Both the position numbers and the translations under genes were made by a program. This document shows, in pieces, positions 15,460-23,365 of a DNA stretch of 25,824 nucleotides; within the stretch, counting starts at the first letter, position 1, and each line of letters starts with the position of its first letter. Below the pieces are notes generated by a model. It was given only the letters and a program-made list of their open reading frames with translations, ran no database searches and was not told the DNA's origin. Source of the stretch: Nitrososphaerota archaeon (GTDB lineage: Archaea > Thermoproteota > Nitrososphaeria > Nitrososphaerales > CADDZS01); contig JAJPHP010000007.1 of NCBI GenBank assembly GCA_021325255.1, positions 1 through 25,824 on the forward strand, in the 5' to 3' direction.

Positions 15460-16164
15460 TTGCTGCAAACGGTAAGAATCGTTTCAGGCATTCCGGGTTT
15501 TGACACTCTCCTCGAAGGCGGCCTGCCTCGTGGTAACGTGGTAATCCTCGCTGGCCATCCGGGAGTTGGTAAGACGACTTTTTGCTCTCAGTTCCTTTGT
15601 TATGGCTCTGCCCAGCTAGGCGAGCGCTCGCTGTACGTTACATTCTCGGAGATCAAGCCGAAGCTATTAAGGAACATGAGGCAGTTTGGCTTCGACCTGC
15701 AGGGTCTTGAGATGAAGGGGCTGTTCCGCATGGAGTTCATCCAGCTCAGTGGGCAGAACAGTGTCGAGCCCGCAATCGACCAGATTGTTAGGGCTATAGA
15801 CGAGTTCCATCCGTCAAGGCTCGTGATGGACTCGGCTTCTTCTCTAGCACTTGCAATCTCGAGTGGGCGCTATGATGTCATACTCATGCTCCAGTCGCTG
15901 TTTGCAAAGCTCGGGGCCTACGAAGACCTCACGTCCATCCTCGTTGCGGAGATGTCCTCCGGCACAGACCAATTCGGCAACGGCATCGAGGAGTTCATCT
16001 CGGACGGCATCGTCGTGGTCAGGCTGAGGACTCGTGGTAAGACCAAGGTAAAGTCGATTGAAGTAAGGAAGATGCGCGGAACCTCTCACTCGACTAAGAG
16101 CGTGCTACTCGAGATAACCGAAAAGGGGATCGAAATAGATCCTGACATCGAGCTCACGAGTTAG
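15460..16164 (+). CDS. RAD55/KaiC-like RecA-superfamily ATPase
   Basis: Single-domain KaiC-like protein of 234 residues. It opens with the family's SGIPGFDTLLEGGLPRGNVV, followed by Walker A GHPGVGKTT (32-40) and Walker B SRLVMDSASSL (D124), and ends with the KVKSIEVRKMRGTSHS strand-turn common to RAD55/KaiC proteins. Members bind ATP and often work with response regulators or archaellum and signalling complexes; the exact role here is unknown. The start is TTG at 15460, in an A/T-rich stretch without a ribosome-binding site. The response regulator gene starts 18 bp after its stop, a strong sign of an operon. Confidence 0.88.
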   Translation: MLQTVRIVSGIPGFDTLLEGGLPRGNVVILAGHPGVGKTTFCSQFLCYGSAQLGERSLYVTFSEIKPKLLRNMRQFGFDLQGLEMKGLFRMEFIQLSGQNSVEPAIDQIVRAIDEFHPSRLVMDSASSLALAISSGRYDVILMLQSLFAKLGAYEDLTSILVAEMSSGTDQFGNGIEEFISDGIVVVRLRTRGKTKVKSIEVRKMRGTSHSTKSVLLEITEKGIEIDPDIELTS

Positions 16165-16165
16165 T

Positions 16166-16171
16166 AGGAGG
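16166..16171 (+). promoter_or_regulatory. Ribosome-binding site of the response regulator
   Basis: AGGAGG lies 11 bases before the ATG at 16183, one base after the stop of the ATPase gene. It is one of the clearest ribosome-binding sites in the window and supports translation of the second gene from a shared mRNA. Confidence 0.6.
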
Positions 16172-16182
16172 CACTTGGTAGA

Positions 16183-16566
16183 ATGGCGGTTCAGAGCAAG
16201 ACAGATTTCCTCATAGTAGACGACAGCGAGTCCATACGCCTCCTTATTTCGAGGATGCTTCGGACGCTCGGGTACGAGAACATCTTCCAGGCCTCTACGG
16301 CAAAGCAGGCCCTTGCCACCTTCAAGGAGAGGATGGAGCAGTCAAAGAGCACAATCGTCCTTTTGGACATCAACCTCCCCGACCTCTCGGGCGACATCGT
16401 GGCGAAGAAGATACTCGCGATGAACAACGCGACGAAGATAATCCTGATCACCGCAGAGGACAGGACCGAGGAATTGACTATGGAGGTCATACGCCACGGA
16501 GCTTTCGGCTACATACAGAAACCCGTCCGCCTCAGCACCTTGAGAGATATCTTGGAAGGGCTGTAG
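16183..16566 (+). CDS. CheY-like single-domain response regulator
   Basis: The 127 residues are one receiver domain with all key residues: acidic pair D13/D14 (LIVDDSES), phosphoacceptor D62 (LLDINLPDLSG), T90 (LITAEDR) and K113 (IQKPV). There is no output domain, so the signal is passed by protein contact, most likely to the co-transcribed RAD55/KaiC-like ATPase. No histidine kinase gene is nearby; the phosphodonor is unknown. It is convergent with the 435-aa gene, whose stop lies 33 bp beyond. Confidence 0.9.
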   Translation: MAVQSKTDFLIVDDSESIRLLISRMLRTLGYENIFQASTAKQALATFKERMEQSKSTIVLLDINLPDLSGDIVAKKILAMNNATKIILITAEDRTEELTMEVIRHGAFGYIQKPVRLSTLRDILEGL

Positions 16567-16599
16567 CAGGGACGGAGATTGCTCTAAACAGCGCTACAG

Positions 16600-17907
16600 T
16601 CACTTTGAAATTATCGCTTCGGTTTGGGACTTCCACGTTTCATAGTCGGCGTGAATCGCCCTCCCAAGGAAGCGACTGCGAAGTTCTCTGAGCGAGCCCA
16701 GTTTCTTCAGAGCATGGTTGTATCTTGCGTAATGGGGCCGGAGCAAATCCTTGTCCGCAAGGTAAATCGGCTCACGCCTGAAATTCGCGTCCCTGAGGCC
16801 TGAAACTACTATACTCATCGTCTCTTCGGGCGAGGCGCGGAAGAAGTACGTCGCGTGCCCCTTCTCGTTCGATCCAAAGGCTACGACTTGTCTCTCCTTG
16901 ATCGGGACTAGCAGGTAGAGATAGTTTGAGACGATCTTCTTCACTCCGACGAGCGAGCCGCTGGTTTCTTCGAGTGAGAGAAGGTAATCAATGGACCGGT
17001 ACATGTCCTCACCTTCGGTGCCTATCTGCGCCTCGAAGGATTTTGCAAAATCCGGAGCAATCCTACGGATCTCATCCAGTCTGACGGCGCCGCCATCCAC
17101 CATGACCTTTGATAACGTTAGGGCGCTGGTGAACGAGATTGTCGGGCATATTTCCCTGATGAGAGAGGAAACCTCGCCCTGCAGCTGGCGATTTGCGCCT
17201 TGGAAGGCTTTCACAAACCCTTCGTAATTTTCGCCGAGCAGGGAGATAGTTACTTTCCACTGCCTGCCTTTCGGGCCCTGCTCCATTATCGAAAACTCTG
17301 CAGTGTAATCTTGGAACTTGGACGAGGTTATTTCGGACAAGCGGGCAACTTCCATCCTCTTTCCACTATCTTGGAAAATCCCGAGCCTTGTCTTGTAGAC
17401 TCGAATCTCTCCTTCATCCACACTTGGTTCGCCATTGTTCGCTGCAATCAGTGCGATTCTTCCTCTGACTGAGAGTGTAGGCTTGCCTTCATCGATGAGG
17501 AGGTCGTCGACGTACTGATCGTTCCTCAAGACAAGGAGAAGGCGCATAAAGTCGTCGTATTTTTCGCCAAGGGAACTCAACTCAAACATAAAGCCCTCCA
17601 GAGAGAGTTTTGCAGAGTAGTCAGATCTGTCTATGCTCGTAATCTCCCTGTAGCCAAACTCCTTCCTGTCTCCATTCGAGGATTCTATCGTAAGGAGCTG
17701 AGTGCCGAGAGAGATTACGCACTCTGAAGATTCCTCGAGAACTGTACCCTTTGCATCGGAAAAAGCATACCGTGCGTCGTCAATCTTAAGCACAGGTTCG
17801 TTGATGTAGCCGCTCTCTTCTTCTTCCCCCGCCTTTTCTTCAGTATTGGCGGCGTCTGAATCGCGCGGGGTCGACAAATTGCTGCATCGCAATCTTCTCA
17901 GGAGCAA
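16600..17907 (-). CDS. 435-aa protein with repeated PH/GRAM-like segments
   Basis: I do not recognise a named family. Two beta-rich units (about residues 40-130 and 145-240) each carry short strands plus LGEKYDDFMRLL or LGENYEGFVKAF near the end, so they look like a duplicated PH/GRAM-like fold. The C-terminal 190 residues include RREPIYLADKDLLRPHYARYNHALKKL and are helical. No signal peptide or membrane segment is visible. The start is uncertain: the listed TTG is weak and the frame is open upstream only to an in-frame TGA about 45 bases away. It follows the zinc-ribbon gene at 18005-18634 by about 100 bp on the same strand and is probably part of the same operon, tail-to-tail with the ATPase/receiver pair. 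Confidence 0.65.
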   Translation of the reverse strand: MLLRRLRCSNLSTPRDSDAANTEEKAGEEEESGYINEPVLKIDDARYAFSDAKGTVLEESSECVISLGTQLLTIESSNGDRKEFGYREITSIDRSDYSAKLSLEGFMFELSSLGEKYDDFMRLLLVLRNDQYVDDLLIDEGKPTLSVRGRIALIAANNGEPSVDEGEIRVYKTRLGIFQDSGKRMEVARLSEITSSKFQDYTAEFSIMEQGPKGRQWKVTISLLGENYEGFVKAFQGANRQLQGEVSSLIREICPTISFTSALTLSKVMVDGGAVRLDEIRRIAPDFAKSFEAQIGTEGEDMYRSIDYLLSLEETSGSLVGVKKIVSNYLYLLVPIKERQVVAFGSNEKGHATYFFRASPEETMSIVVSGLRDANFRREPIYLADKDLLRPHYARYNHALKKLGSLRELRSRFLGRAIHADYETWKSQTEAIISK

Positions 17908-18004
17908 GAAGTTTTCGTCAGCGGACCCAGCAATCCATTCCTTCCCTCACTCCAAAGAGTTAGGCGTCCTTTGGGTTCCCGTTGAGCCTGTGTCCGAAGT
18001 TGAG

Positions 18005-18634
18005 CTACAGTTTGTTGCCGCAGTTTCCGCAAAAGCTCACGCTAGGATTGTTATCTGTACCACACTTGGCGCACTTTTTCATTCCAAGCGGCGCGCCGCA
18101 GTTGTTGCAGAACTTGCCTCCGCCCGAGGTCTTGCCGCAGCTAGGGCAAATGGTCTGCTGAACCTTGAGGTCCCCGCTGTACAGGTTCTGGGCTTGCGCG
18201 GCCTGCCAAATCTGGTCCTTCGTAGCCTGCGACCTTGCGGCGCCAACCTCCTGTGCGATCTTTGGCGCATCTTCGGTACATAGCCCGCCCGCCTCCTCGT
18301 TCCAGTCTAGATCGCAAACGTACTTGTGGCAGCGCGGGCACCTGTGGAAGTGTGACATTGCTTCATTTGAAGACTGCTTGAATGCCTCTTCGCGCTCCTT
18401 GTTCCACTCCGGTGTCTGGTAAGCGTGACCTCCCAGAGCTCCCGCGAGGTAGGCGTTGCTGCTGACGACACCACCGAACTGCGAAACCTTGTTGAAGAAA
18501 CCCTTCTTCTTGGCCGCCTTCGATCCGATGAAGCCTGATTCGTAACCGTCGCCGCAAACGTCGCATTTGAAGACAAACTGAAAACCCTCCTCGGTGCTCT
18601 TGTCCTCGTAATTCCTCGTGAAAGATTGCAGCAT
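18005..18634 (-). CDS. Multi-zinc-ribbon protein
   Basis: The 209 residues hold an N-terminal zinc-binding domain (FKCDVCGDGYES paired with HRCPRCHKYVCDLDW), a Gly/Ala-rich middle (GGVVSSNAYLAGALGG), and two C-terminal zinc ribbons (CPSCGK/CNNCG and CAKCG/CGNCG). Such ribbons usually mediate protein or nucleic-acid contacts. The function is unknown. The start is ATG; it is divergent from the eight-CxxC protein at 18748, with a 113-bp shared control region, and precedes the 435-aa gene on its own strand. The clustering of two zinc-ribbon genes with a signalling pair suggests one functional unit, which is inference. Confidence 0.75.
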   Translation of the reverse strand: MLQSFTRNYEDKSTEEGFQFVFKCDVCGDGYESGFIGSKAAKKKGFFNKVSQFGGVVSSNAYLAGALGGHAYQTPEWNKEREEAFKQSSNEAMSHFHRCPRCHKYVCDLDWNEEAGGLCTEDAPKIAQEVGAARSQATKDQIWQAAQAQNLYSGDLKVQQTICPSCGKTSGGGKFCNNCGAPLGMKKCAKCGTDNNPSVSFCGNCGNKL

Positions 18635-18747
18635 GATTCTCTAATCTTGCCTGCCCGAGTGAGGGGAATCCAGAAGAGAAGCTAATAAGTATTGACTTGA
18701 ATTTTCCTGAAGAACAAGGTTAAGAGGACGGATAAGAGAAAAAGCGA

Positions 18748-19095
18748 ATGCCTAGTTTCAAGAGACCTTGTAGGTACTGCTCAAAATTGGTGATGCCCGA
18801 AGATGTCACGTGTCCCTTCTGCGGAAAGGAATCGCCGATTTATGTAAGGTGCCCTCGTTGCAGCGCGGAGATCAACAGAGAGTACAGGACATGCCCAAGC
18901 TGTAATCAGCCCCTCCACGTCTACTGCATAAATTGCGGCAAGCCAACCTTCTTCGACGTCTACTGCGATAACTGCGGTAAGAAGCAGGAGGTCGAGTGCC
19001 CAAAGTGTCACGCGAAGCAGCCCCCAGCATTTGTAAAGTGCAGCTACTGCAAGAAGAAGGAACTGCCCGTCATCGCAAAGGCCGTTCAAACGTGA
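18748..19095 (+). CDS. Protein with eight CxxC pairs (four zinc ribbons)
   Basis: Nearly the whole 115-residue protein is zinc ribbon: CRYC, CPFC, CPRC, CPSC, CINC, CDNC, CPKC and CSYC, evenly spaced, giving four four-Cys sites. There is no other domain. Proteins like this serve as adaptors or RNA/protein-binding modules in archaea. The start is ATG, with purine-rich sequence (GGACGGATAAGAG) before it. It is transcribed away from the zinc-ribbon/435-aa pair. Confidence 0.75.
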   Translation: MPSFKRPCRYCSKLVMPEDVTCPFCGKESPIYVRCPRCSAEINREYRTCPSCNQPLHVYCINCGKPTFFDVYCDNCGKKQEVECPKCHAKQPPAFVKCSYCKKKELPVIAKAVQT

Positions 19096-19210
19096 GAGCG
19101 TCCCTTTCCACTCACGTGCGTGCCCGAGTCGTGCTTTCATTACTCTTTCCGAGTCAGATGCGATTCCTTAATATCGGCGACGCATGGAAAATTGAAAGCA
19201 CTACGAACGT

Positions 19211-19322
19211 GGGCCTCTAGCTCAGCCAGGTAGAGCACTGGTGTTTACGGCGCACAAAAAAGGCGCCTAGACTGGTGAGACTTTTAATCCAGGGGTCTGG
19301 GGTCCGAATCCCCAGAGGCCCG
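19211..19322 (+). tRNA. tRNA-Lys(UUU) with 38-nt intron
   Basis: Acceptor GGGCCTC / GAGGCCC is perfect, with discriminator G. T8 A9 and the D-arm GCTC...GAGC (loop with GG) are normal, and the T-arm TGGGG TCCGAAT CCCCA is perfect. The anticodon loop CTTTTAA gives UUU (Lys). The anticodon stem's 5' half CTGG (19238-19241) is separated from A31 and the loop (from 19280) by 38 bases; removing 19242-19279 gives a perfect CTGGA/TCCAG stem and a 74-base tRNA. The intron therefore sits at the non-canonical position 30/31. It contains a GGCGC/GCGCC hairpin and repeats ACTGGTG from its left junction. Confidence 0.88.
19242..19279 (+). other. tRNA-Lys intron (position 30/31)
   Basis: Boundaries are deduced from restoring the anticodon stem. 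The intron has a 5-bp hairpin (GGCGC with GCGCC, loop ACAAAAAAG) and ends in CTGGTGAG; ACTGGTG occurs both across the 5' boundary (19237-19243) and inside it (19271-19277). Splicing would be by the archaeal tRNA endonuclease. Confidence 0.65.
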
Positions 19323-19384
19323 CTTTCTTAGTCAATATGGTGTTCCTTGTTTGAAGATGTACATCCATTCGCATGACGGTGTCG

Positions 19385-19939
19385 CTAGTCCGTCAAGATA
19401 GCACGTCTATCGGTTTTGAGGGCTTCCGCTATTCCGACTGCCCATGCCTCTATCTCCTTCCAGTCACGGTAGTCTCCTATTGGAGTTGCCTCGCGAATAG
19501 TTGCAGATTTGAAAAACTGCCGTGAAAAGAAATCCAAGTCCTTCGGGTCAAAGGCACCGAAGAAAATTCGATGGTCTCTCACCTGCATTTCTTCCTTGAG
19601 TTTATCGAGCTCAAACGGTCCTGATACCGAAGGATCTAACAGATCTCGACCCTTTGCATCCTTTCTCTCTTTGCCCGTCGGACCGCTGCTGAATAGCCAG
19701 ACCGGTCGCGTAGAAAGAATTGCCCTATTTTTCGAAGCGAACTGCTTGGCTTCCTTCATCCAGTGGCCGATGAACAGTGCACTACCGATTACAAAGGCGT
19801 CGTACTTTGCCACATTTTGCACATCACCAACGTCAAGTACATCTGCATCCAGTCCCCTCACATGCAGTTTCTCTCCAATAAATTCAGCAATTCCCTTGGT
19901 TGATCCGTGCTTACTCGCGTAGGCTACAAGGACCTTCAA
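19385..19939 (-). CDS. Flavodoxin-domain protein (HemG-like)
   Basis: It starts MKVLVAYASKHGSTKGIAEFIG, the FMN phosphate-binding loop of flavodoxins (SKHGST). FVIGSALFIGHWMKEAKQF and PVWLFSSGPTGK are typical of the family that includes the menaquinone-dependent protoporphyrinogen oxidase HemG. At 184 residues it is a single flavodoxin-like domain. An FMN-binding redox role is likely; the actual substrate is unknown. The start is TTG with a good GGAGG at 19946-19950, 6 bases upstream. It stands alone between the tRNA-Lys and the secretion operon. Confidence 0.85.
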   Translation of the reverse strand: MKVLVAYASKHGSTKGIAEFIGEKLHVRGLDADVLDVGDVQNVAKYDAFVIGSALFIGHWMKEAKQFASKNRAILSTRPVWLFSSGPTGKERKDAKGRDLLDPSVSGPFELDKLKEEMQVRDHRIFFGAFDPKDLDFFSRQFFKSATIREATPIGDYRDWKEIEAWAVGIAEALKTDRRAILTD

Positions 19940-20166
19940 TTTAATCCTCCACCTGAGAATGCATTGCGTCCACGCCAGATTTAACTCGAGGAGACGATTA
20001 TCGGAGTTGATAATGACCCGTCATTCCAGCATTGTCCATTGAATTAAGACTACATATCAGGGGCCTCATAGCAAGAACTCTGGAATGGAGTGTCAGAGAG
20101 AAATTTGTAGTTCTGCCAAGAGGAAGGTCTTAGGCTTCAATTGCAAAAGACGTTTGATTTAACTAA

Positions 20167-21054
20167 CTAATGATTGCTAGCTTGGTAACAAGTAGGGCAA
20201 ATTGTCAACAAAAGAGAGTTCTTGCTCTCAAACGATCTGGCTTTCGAGCCGCACTTTGGACACCCGAAAGCATCGACCTTCCACTTGTATTCGAGTGCTC
20301 CCTTTTTGATCCAATCCACTAGCGCAAGTACCTGCCCGTCACGTAGATCATCGACTTTCAAGTCGTCCGAGTACTTTACTGCGAGCTCGAGTTTCTTGAA
20401 AAGGGTCTCAGGGAGCTCGTTGTTCAAAGACATTTGTGCAAGAGCACTGAGAAACGCCTCTTTGCTCGCCCCCTCCTTGATTTTGCTTTCATTTTTCCCG
20501 AGGTAGAATATGACAATGAAGCCGATTGTGGCCACGAGTCCTTGCGGAGACTGAATGAACAAGAAGATCAAGCCGGCTTTTGGAATGACAGCAGATGGGG
20601 TACCGAGGACGTGGCTTGCCGGAACCAGCGCTGGATCCGGAACCAGATTGTTGTCTCCCTTTGTCTTGTAATTGACCAACCCATCAGATTGGGAGACAAC
20701 TCCAATCACCCTGTGGATTACCACGGGCCTTATCAGAGAGTCGAGACCTGAAACTCCCGTATCGGTCTGCACGTAGAGTATTATGGTTCCGTTTGCAATC
20801 TGGCTTGGATTTGGAACCGAGTGGAAAAGCACTAGGTCTCCATTTTGGAGGTTCGGATACATGCTGTTTCCCTCTACGATCGAGATAGGATACGTCGAGG
20901 TTCCCATTACGAAGGGAAGAGCGAGGACAAGCAAAACAATGGTCGCTGTACACAGAAGGGCAACTCGCTTCCCATCAATACGCAATCCGCGTCGAGATTT
21001 CAAACGTTCAGGTACTTCCTTCTTCCTTTCATTGTCGAGCACCATCGCCTTCAC
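20167..21054 (-). CDS. Signal peptidase I (Sec11 type) with C-terminal zinc ribbon
   Basis: The N-terminal membrane anchor (about 31-51) is followed by the catalytic Ser in EGNSMYPNL (S64), then VIHRVIGV with H114 in place of the bacterial Lys (Sec11/archaeal type), and KGDNN (D134). This enzyme removes signal peptides outside the membrane. A second hydrophobic segment (about 171-186) and a cytoplasmic tail of about 105 residues follow, ending in a zinc ribbon (C265, C268, C286, C289), an unusual extension for the family. The start is GTG at 21054, or ATG at 21045. It lies 12 bp after a gene for an exported protein, in an apparent operon, so a dedicated role in processing those neighbours is likely. 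Confidence 0.88.
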   Translation of the reverse strand: MKAMVLDNERKKEVPERLKSRRGLRIDGKRVALLCTATIVLLVLALPFVMGTSTYPISIVEGNSMYPNLQNGDLVLFHSVPNPSQIANGTIILYVQTDTGVSGLDSLIRPVVIHRVIGVVSQSDGLVNYKTKGDNNLVPDPALVPASHVLGTPSAVIPKAGLIFLFIQSPQGLVATIGFIVIFYLGKNESKIKEGASKEAFLSALAQMSLNNELPETLFKKLELAVKYSDDLKVDDLRDGQVLALVDWIKKGALEYKWKVDAFGCPKCGSKARSFESKNSLLLTICPTCYQASNH

Positions 21055-21066
21055 CTTTGGTGGCGG

Positions 21067-21666
21067 CTAGGTTGATAGCACCATGTACGGCACCTGGAAG
21101 TTTGTCTGCTGGCCGCTTCCCCAATGAATTGTGAAGGATGAGGGGTTGCTCGATCCTGTCGGGGCCGTGAGTACGGCTTCTATGTAGCCCGCTGCCGGAA
21201 TGCTCACCTGGCTAATCGAAAAAGTTGATACGACCTGGGTTCTGCCGGTTCCTATGGTTTGCGTTGCAACATTACTCACTATTGTCCTCTGTATAGCGCC
21301 GCTTGAATCGGTAACATAGAAGGATATTTTCATTGATCCGCTTTTAGAGCCGGCAGCCCAAAGATCCAGCCCCCAGATTCCGGCGCTCATTGTCACCGAG
21401 CTTGGAAATTGTGGAGACCAAATATGTGCTGAGGAACCCCTGCTTATCGTATAAGAACCGCTGTTAGAGGAAGGCGACTGTGCAGAATTTGTGCTAGGTG
21501 TCGCGCTTCCTGGTCCGAAAGATGGCTCAAAGTAAACATTCGCGATCATCCCAGAGTCTGCCTGATACGTCGTCATAGTTACATTTGCTGAGGCAGCTGA
21601 AGAGGTTACTCCAAGCATGCTGACAAGAAAGATAAGACCTGCTATGACCAGAGCATTGAGCGTCAT
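21067..21666 (-). CDS. Exported Ser/Thr-rich protein
   Basis: Residues 4-22 are a hydrophobic signal sequence ending about SSAASA, then comes a Ser/Thr/Gly-rich, Cys-free mature part (FGPGSATPSTNSAQSPSSNS, WGLDLWAAGSKSGSMKISFY) with beta-strand character throughout and no catalytic motif. I do not recognise the family. It is translated immediately before the signal peptidase, 12 bp apart, and follows another exported protein. The start is ATG, preceded by GGAAGAGAG. A surface or matrix protein processed by the neighbouring peptidase is the simplest reading. Confidence 0.65.
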   Translation of the reverse strand: MTLNALVIAGLIFLVSMLGVTSSAASANVTMTTYQADSGMIANVYFEPSFGPGSATPSTNSAQSPSSNSGSYTISRGSSAHIWSPQFPSSVTMSAGIWGLDLWAAGSKSGSMKISFYVTDSSGAIQRTIVSNVATQTIGTGRTQVVSTFSISQVSIPAAGYIEAVLTAPTGSSNPSSFTIHWGSGQQTNFQVPYMVLST

Positions 21667-21819
21667 GCCACTCTCTTCCGTCTTTCGCTATCTACCCTTC
21701 GTGAATCCGGATCTTACTTTTTGAGATCAGAATGAAAAATAACCCGAATCGGGCAAGTAGAGTGTTACTCACCCTTTCTCATTCCTTTTCAATACAGTGG
21801 GCTCGGCGCTTCTGTGTTA

Positions 21820-22308
21820 TTAGGCGACCGTGATTATCATCGCTGCAGGAGCAGAGAATGAAGTAACCGCAGTATCGACCAAGAATGTCACCGTTTGTCC
21901 GGCCGTGATCGTTGCAGGAGTCGTAACGGTAAGCGTCTCCATTGTAGTGTAGCCGCTGCCTGTGTTCCAGCTGACAGTGAGTGTATAGGTCGTGCTTGCC
22001 TGTGCACCAGAATTTATTGTCAGAGTGACCGAATAATCCCAATGGCCAGCAGTCAACGCAGTCTGGCACGTCCCACCGCTTGTCCGCGTGCAGGGTTGGG
22101 TCGAAGCTGCGCCGGCAGTCGGCACGACTTCAAATCCATTAGATGTGGCAGTAAATCCTCCAGCGACATTTGAAGTAAACACCGTTCTGAGCCTGGTTAT
22201 TGGTCTGAGTTACGGTGACTGATGCTGCAAACGACGCTATCGAAAAGATCGAGATTGTTAGCAGTGGCAAAAATATCTTAAGAGAGGGCTCCTCTTGATT
22301 CCAAACAT
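21820..22308 (-). pseudogene. Exported beta-rich protein, disrupted frame
   Basis: The long frame (21820-22182) encodes FTSNVAGGFTATSNGFEVVP and a beta-rich domain with one Cys pair (TQPCTRTSGGTC). The hydrophobic signal sequence lies just upstream but in another frame: FLPLLTISIFSIASFAA followed by SVTVTQTNNQAQNG. The ATG at 22308 (MFGIKRSPLL) reads in the first frame and stops after 16 codons. One shift near 22194, plus either a second shift near 22280 or a TTG start, gives a normal secreted protein of about 160 residues. It would be the first gene of the secretion operon. It is either a recent pseudogene or a base-call error; codon use is otherwise well kept. Confidence 0.6.
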
Positions 22309-22642
22309 GATTTTTTCGTTCACTTTCTGTTGTGTTTCTTTACCTAGAATGTAGGTGCCTTTGAAACTCAAGATATATCGACCACCATTAGTAAAAATGC
22401 GTTGTCGAACCGCTCTCCGTACCTCGGATCCCTCTCTAATAACGGTGGATTGGATATGAAATTTGTGACCAATCTACGTTTGGAGAAGAGTATTTTTGGA
22501 AATGCCAACAAATCTCGGATAGAATAGGTGCGAAAATAACAAAGAAAGGGAAAAGTAGCGCCAGACGTCAGTGCTGTTTCCAGAAGATTTGTCCTTCAGA
22601 CTGGCGACTGAAACGTGGGGCTTCGTGAGTACTTAGGGCAGT
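22309..22642. other. Gene-free stretch with possible TATA box
   Basis: No gene is supported. On the minus strand CGATATATC at about 22374-22382 lies about 70 bases upstream of the secreted-protein start and could be its TATA box. The rest is A/T-rich and without clear repeats. Confidence 0.35.
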
Positions 22643-22846
22643 TCAACTGAAGACCGAATATACGTCCATCAAGTCGATGCCCGGCATGGGGGACATGTTG
22701 TCCGACATGCGACACGCATCGATAATTGCCATCCCATGGTGTAAGAAGTACGAGTACTGATTCGCAATTCGCAACGAATATTGATAGTCTACGAAGTATA
22801 GAGCGCCAATTTCCCGGAAGGCGTGCCTCACCAGGACTTCGGGCAT
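22643..22846 (-). CDS. Small ORF of unclear status
   Basis: The minus strand reads MPEVLVRHAFREIGALYFVD and continues to PMPGIDLMDVYSVFS, 67 residues with a protein-like composition. It overlaps the 5' part of the plus-strand ORF at 22726-23307, whose residues in the same stretch look less protein-like. One of the two must be spurious in the overlap. I do not recognise the product; it may be a gene fragment. Confidence 0.3.
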   Translation of the reverse strand: MPEVLVRHAFREIGALYFVDYQYSLRIANQYSYFLHHGMAIIDACRMSDNMSPMPGIDLMDVYSVFS

Positions 22847-23307
22847 TATTTCATTTGAAGACAAATCATTTCCCTGATGCACAGGAAACATTCCAAGAGA
22901 ACAGTTGCAGAACCTGCACCAAAGCGGAGCTTCCACTCTGCCTCAGAAATGCTCTGGTCGAGGTTTTCAAAGATGACGAGGAGAGAATGTTCGATGCAAC
23001 AATCATTGCGGATAGTGAATTTCTTCAAAGTTACCAAGTTTCGCCTCAAGGGGAGGACTTGTGGAGAACCTATGAAGATTATCTGAAAAGACTCGCAAGA
23101 AGGGTTGGCAAAGATTCTGCAGAGTTTATCGAGTCTGAGAATTTGAATCAAATGGAGTTGCTCCATTGTTACGACTGTATTTTACATGAAATTGTACTAG
23201 GAAGTAGAATGAGCGGAGAACATTGGTCAAGAAGCAAGTCCTCTCACAAATTGATGACTGTGGGAAAACGATATAGCGCTTTTAGCCGTTGCGGAGAGCC
23301 CGATTAG
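22726..23307 (+). CDS. Protein of unknown function, start uncertain
   Basis: From about residue 43 the product looks real: HFPDAQETFQENSCRTCTKAE, LRNALVEVFKDDEERMFDAT, and GEDLWRTYEDYLKRLARRVG, then ENLNQMELLHCYDCILHEIV. It is soluble, helical and acidic with six Cys. The first 40 residues are Ser/Arg-rich and overlap the opposite-strand ORF, so the true start may be the TTG near 22852. I do not recognise a family. Confidence 0.45.
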   Translation: MPSHGVRSTSTDSQFATNIDSLRSIERQFPGRRASPGLRALFHLKTNHFPDAQETFQENSCRTCTKAELPLCLRNALVEVFKDDEERMFDATIIADSEFLQSYQVSPQGEDLWRTYEDYLKRLARRVGKDSAEFIESENLNQMELLHCYDCILHEIVLGSRMSGEHWSRSKSSHKLMTVGKRYSAFSRCGEPD

Positions 23308-23365
23308 TAACAGCGGTAGTCACCGTCGAGTAAATCAACGTGGGTGTGTGTGATCAGATAAAGGA

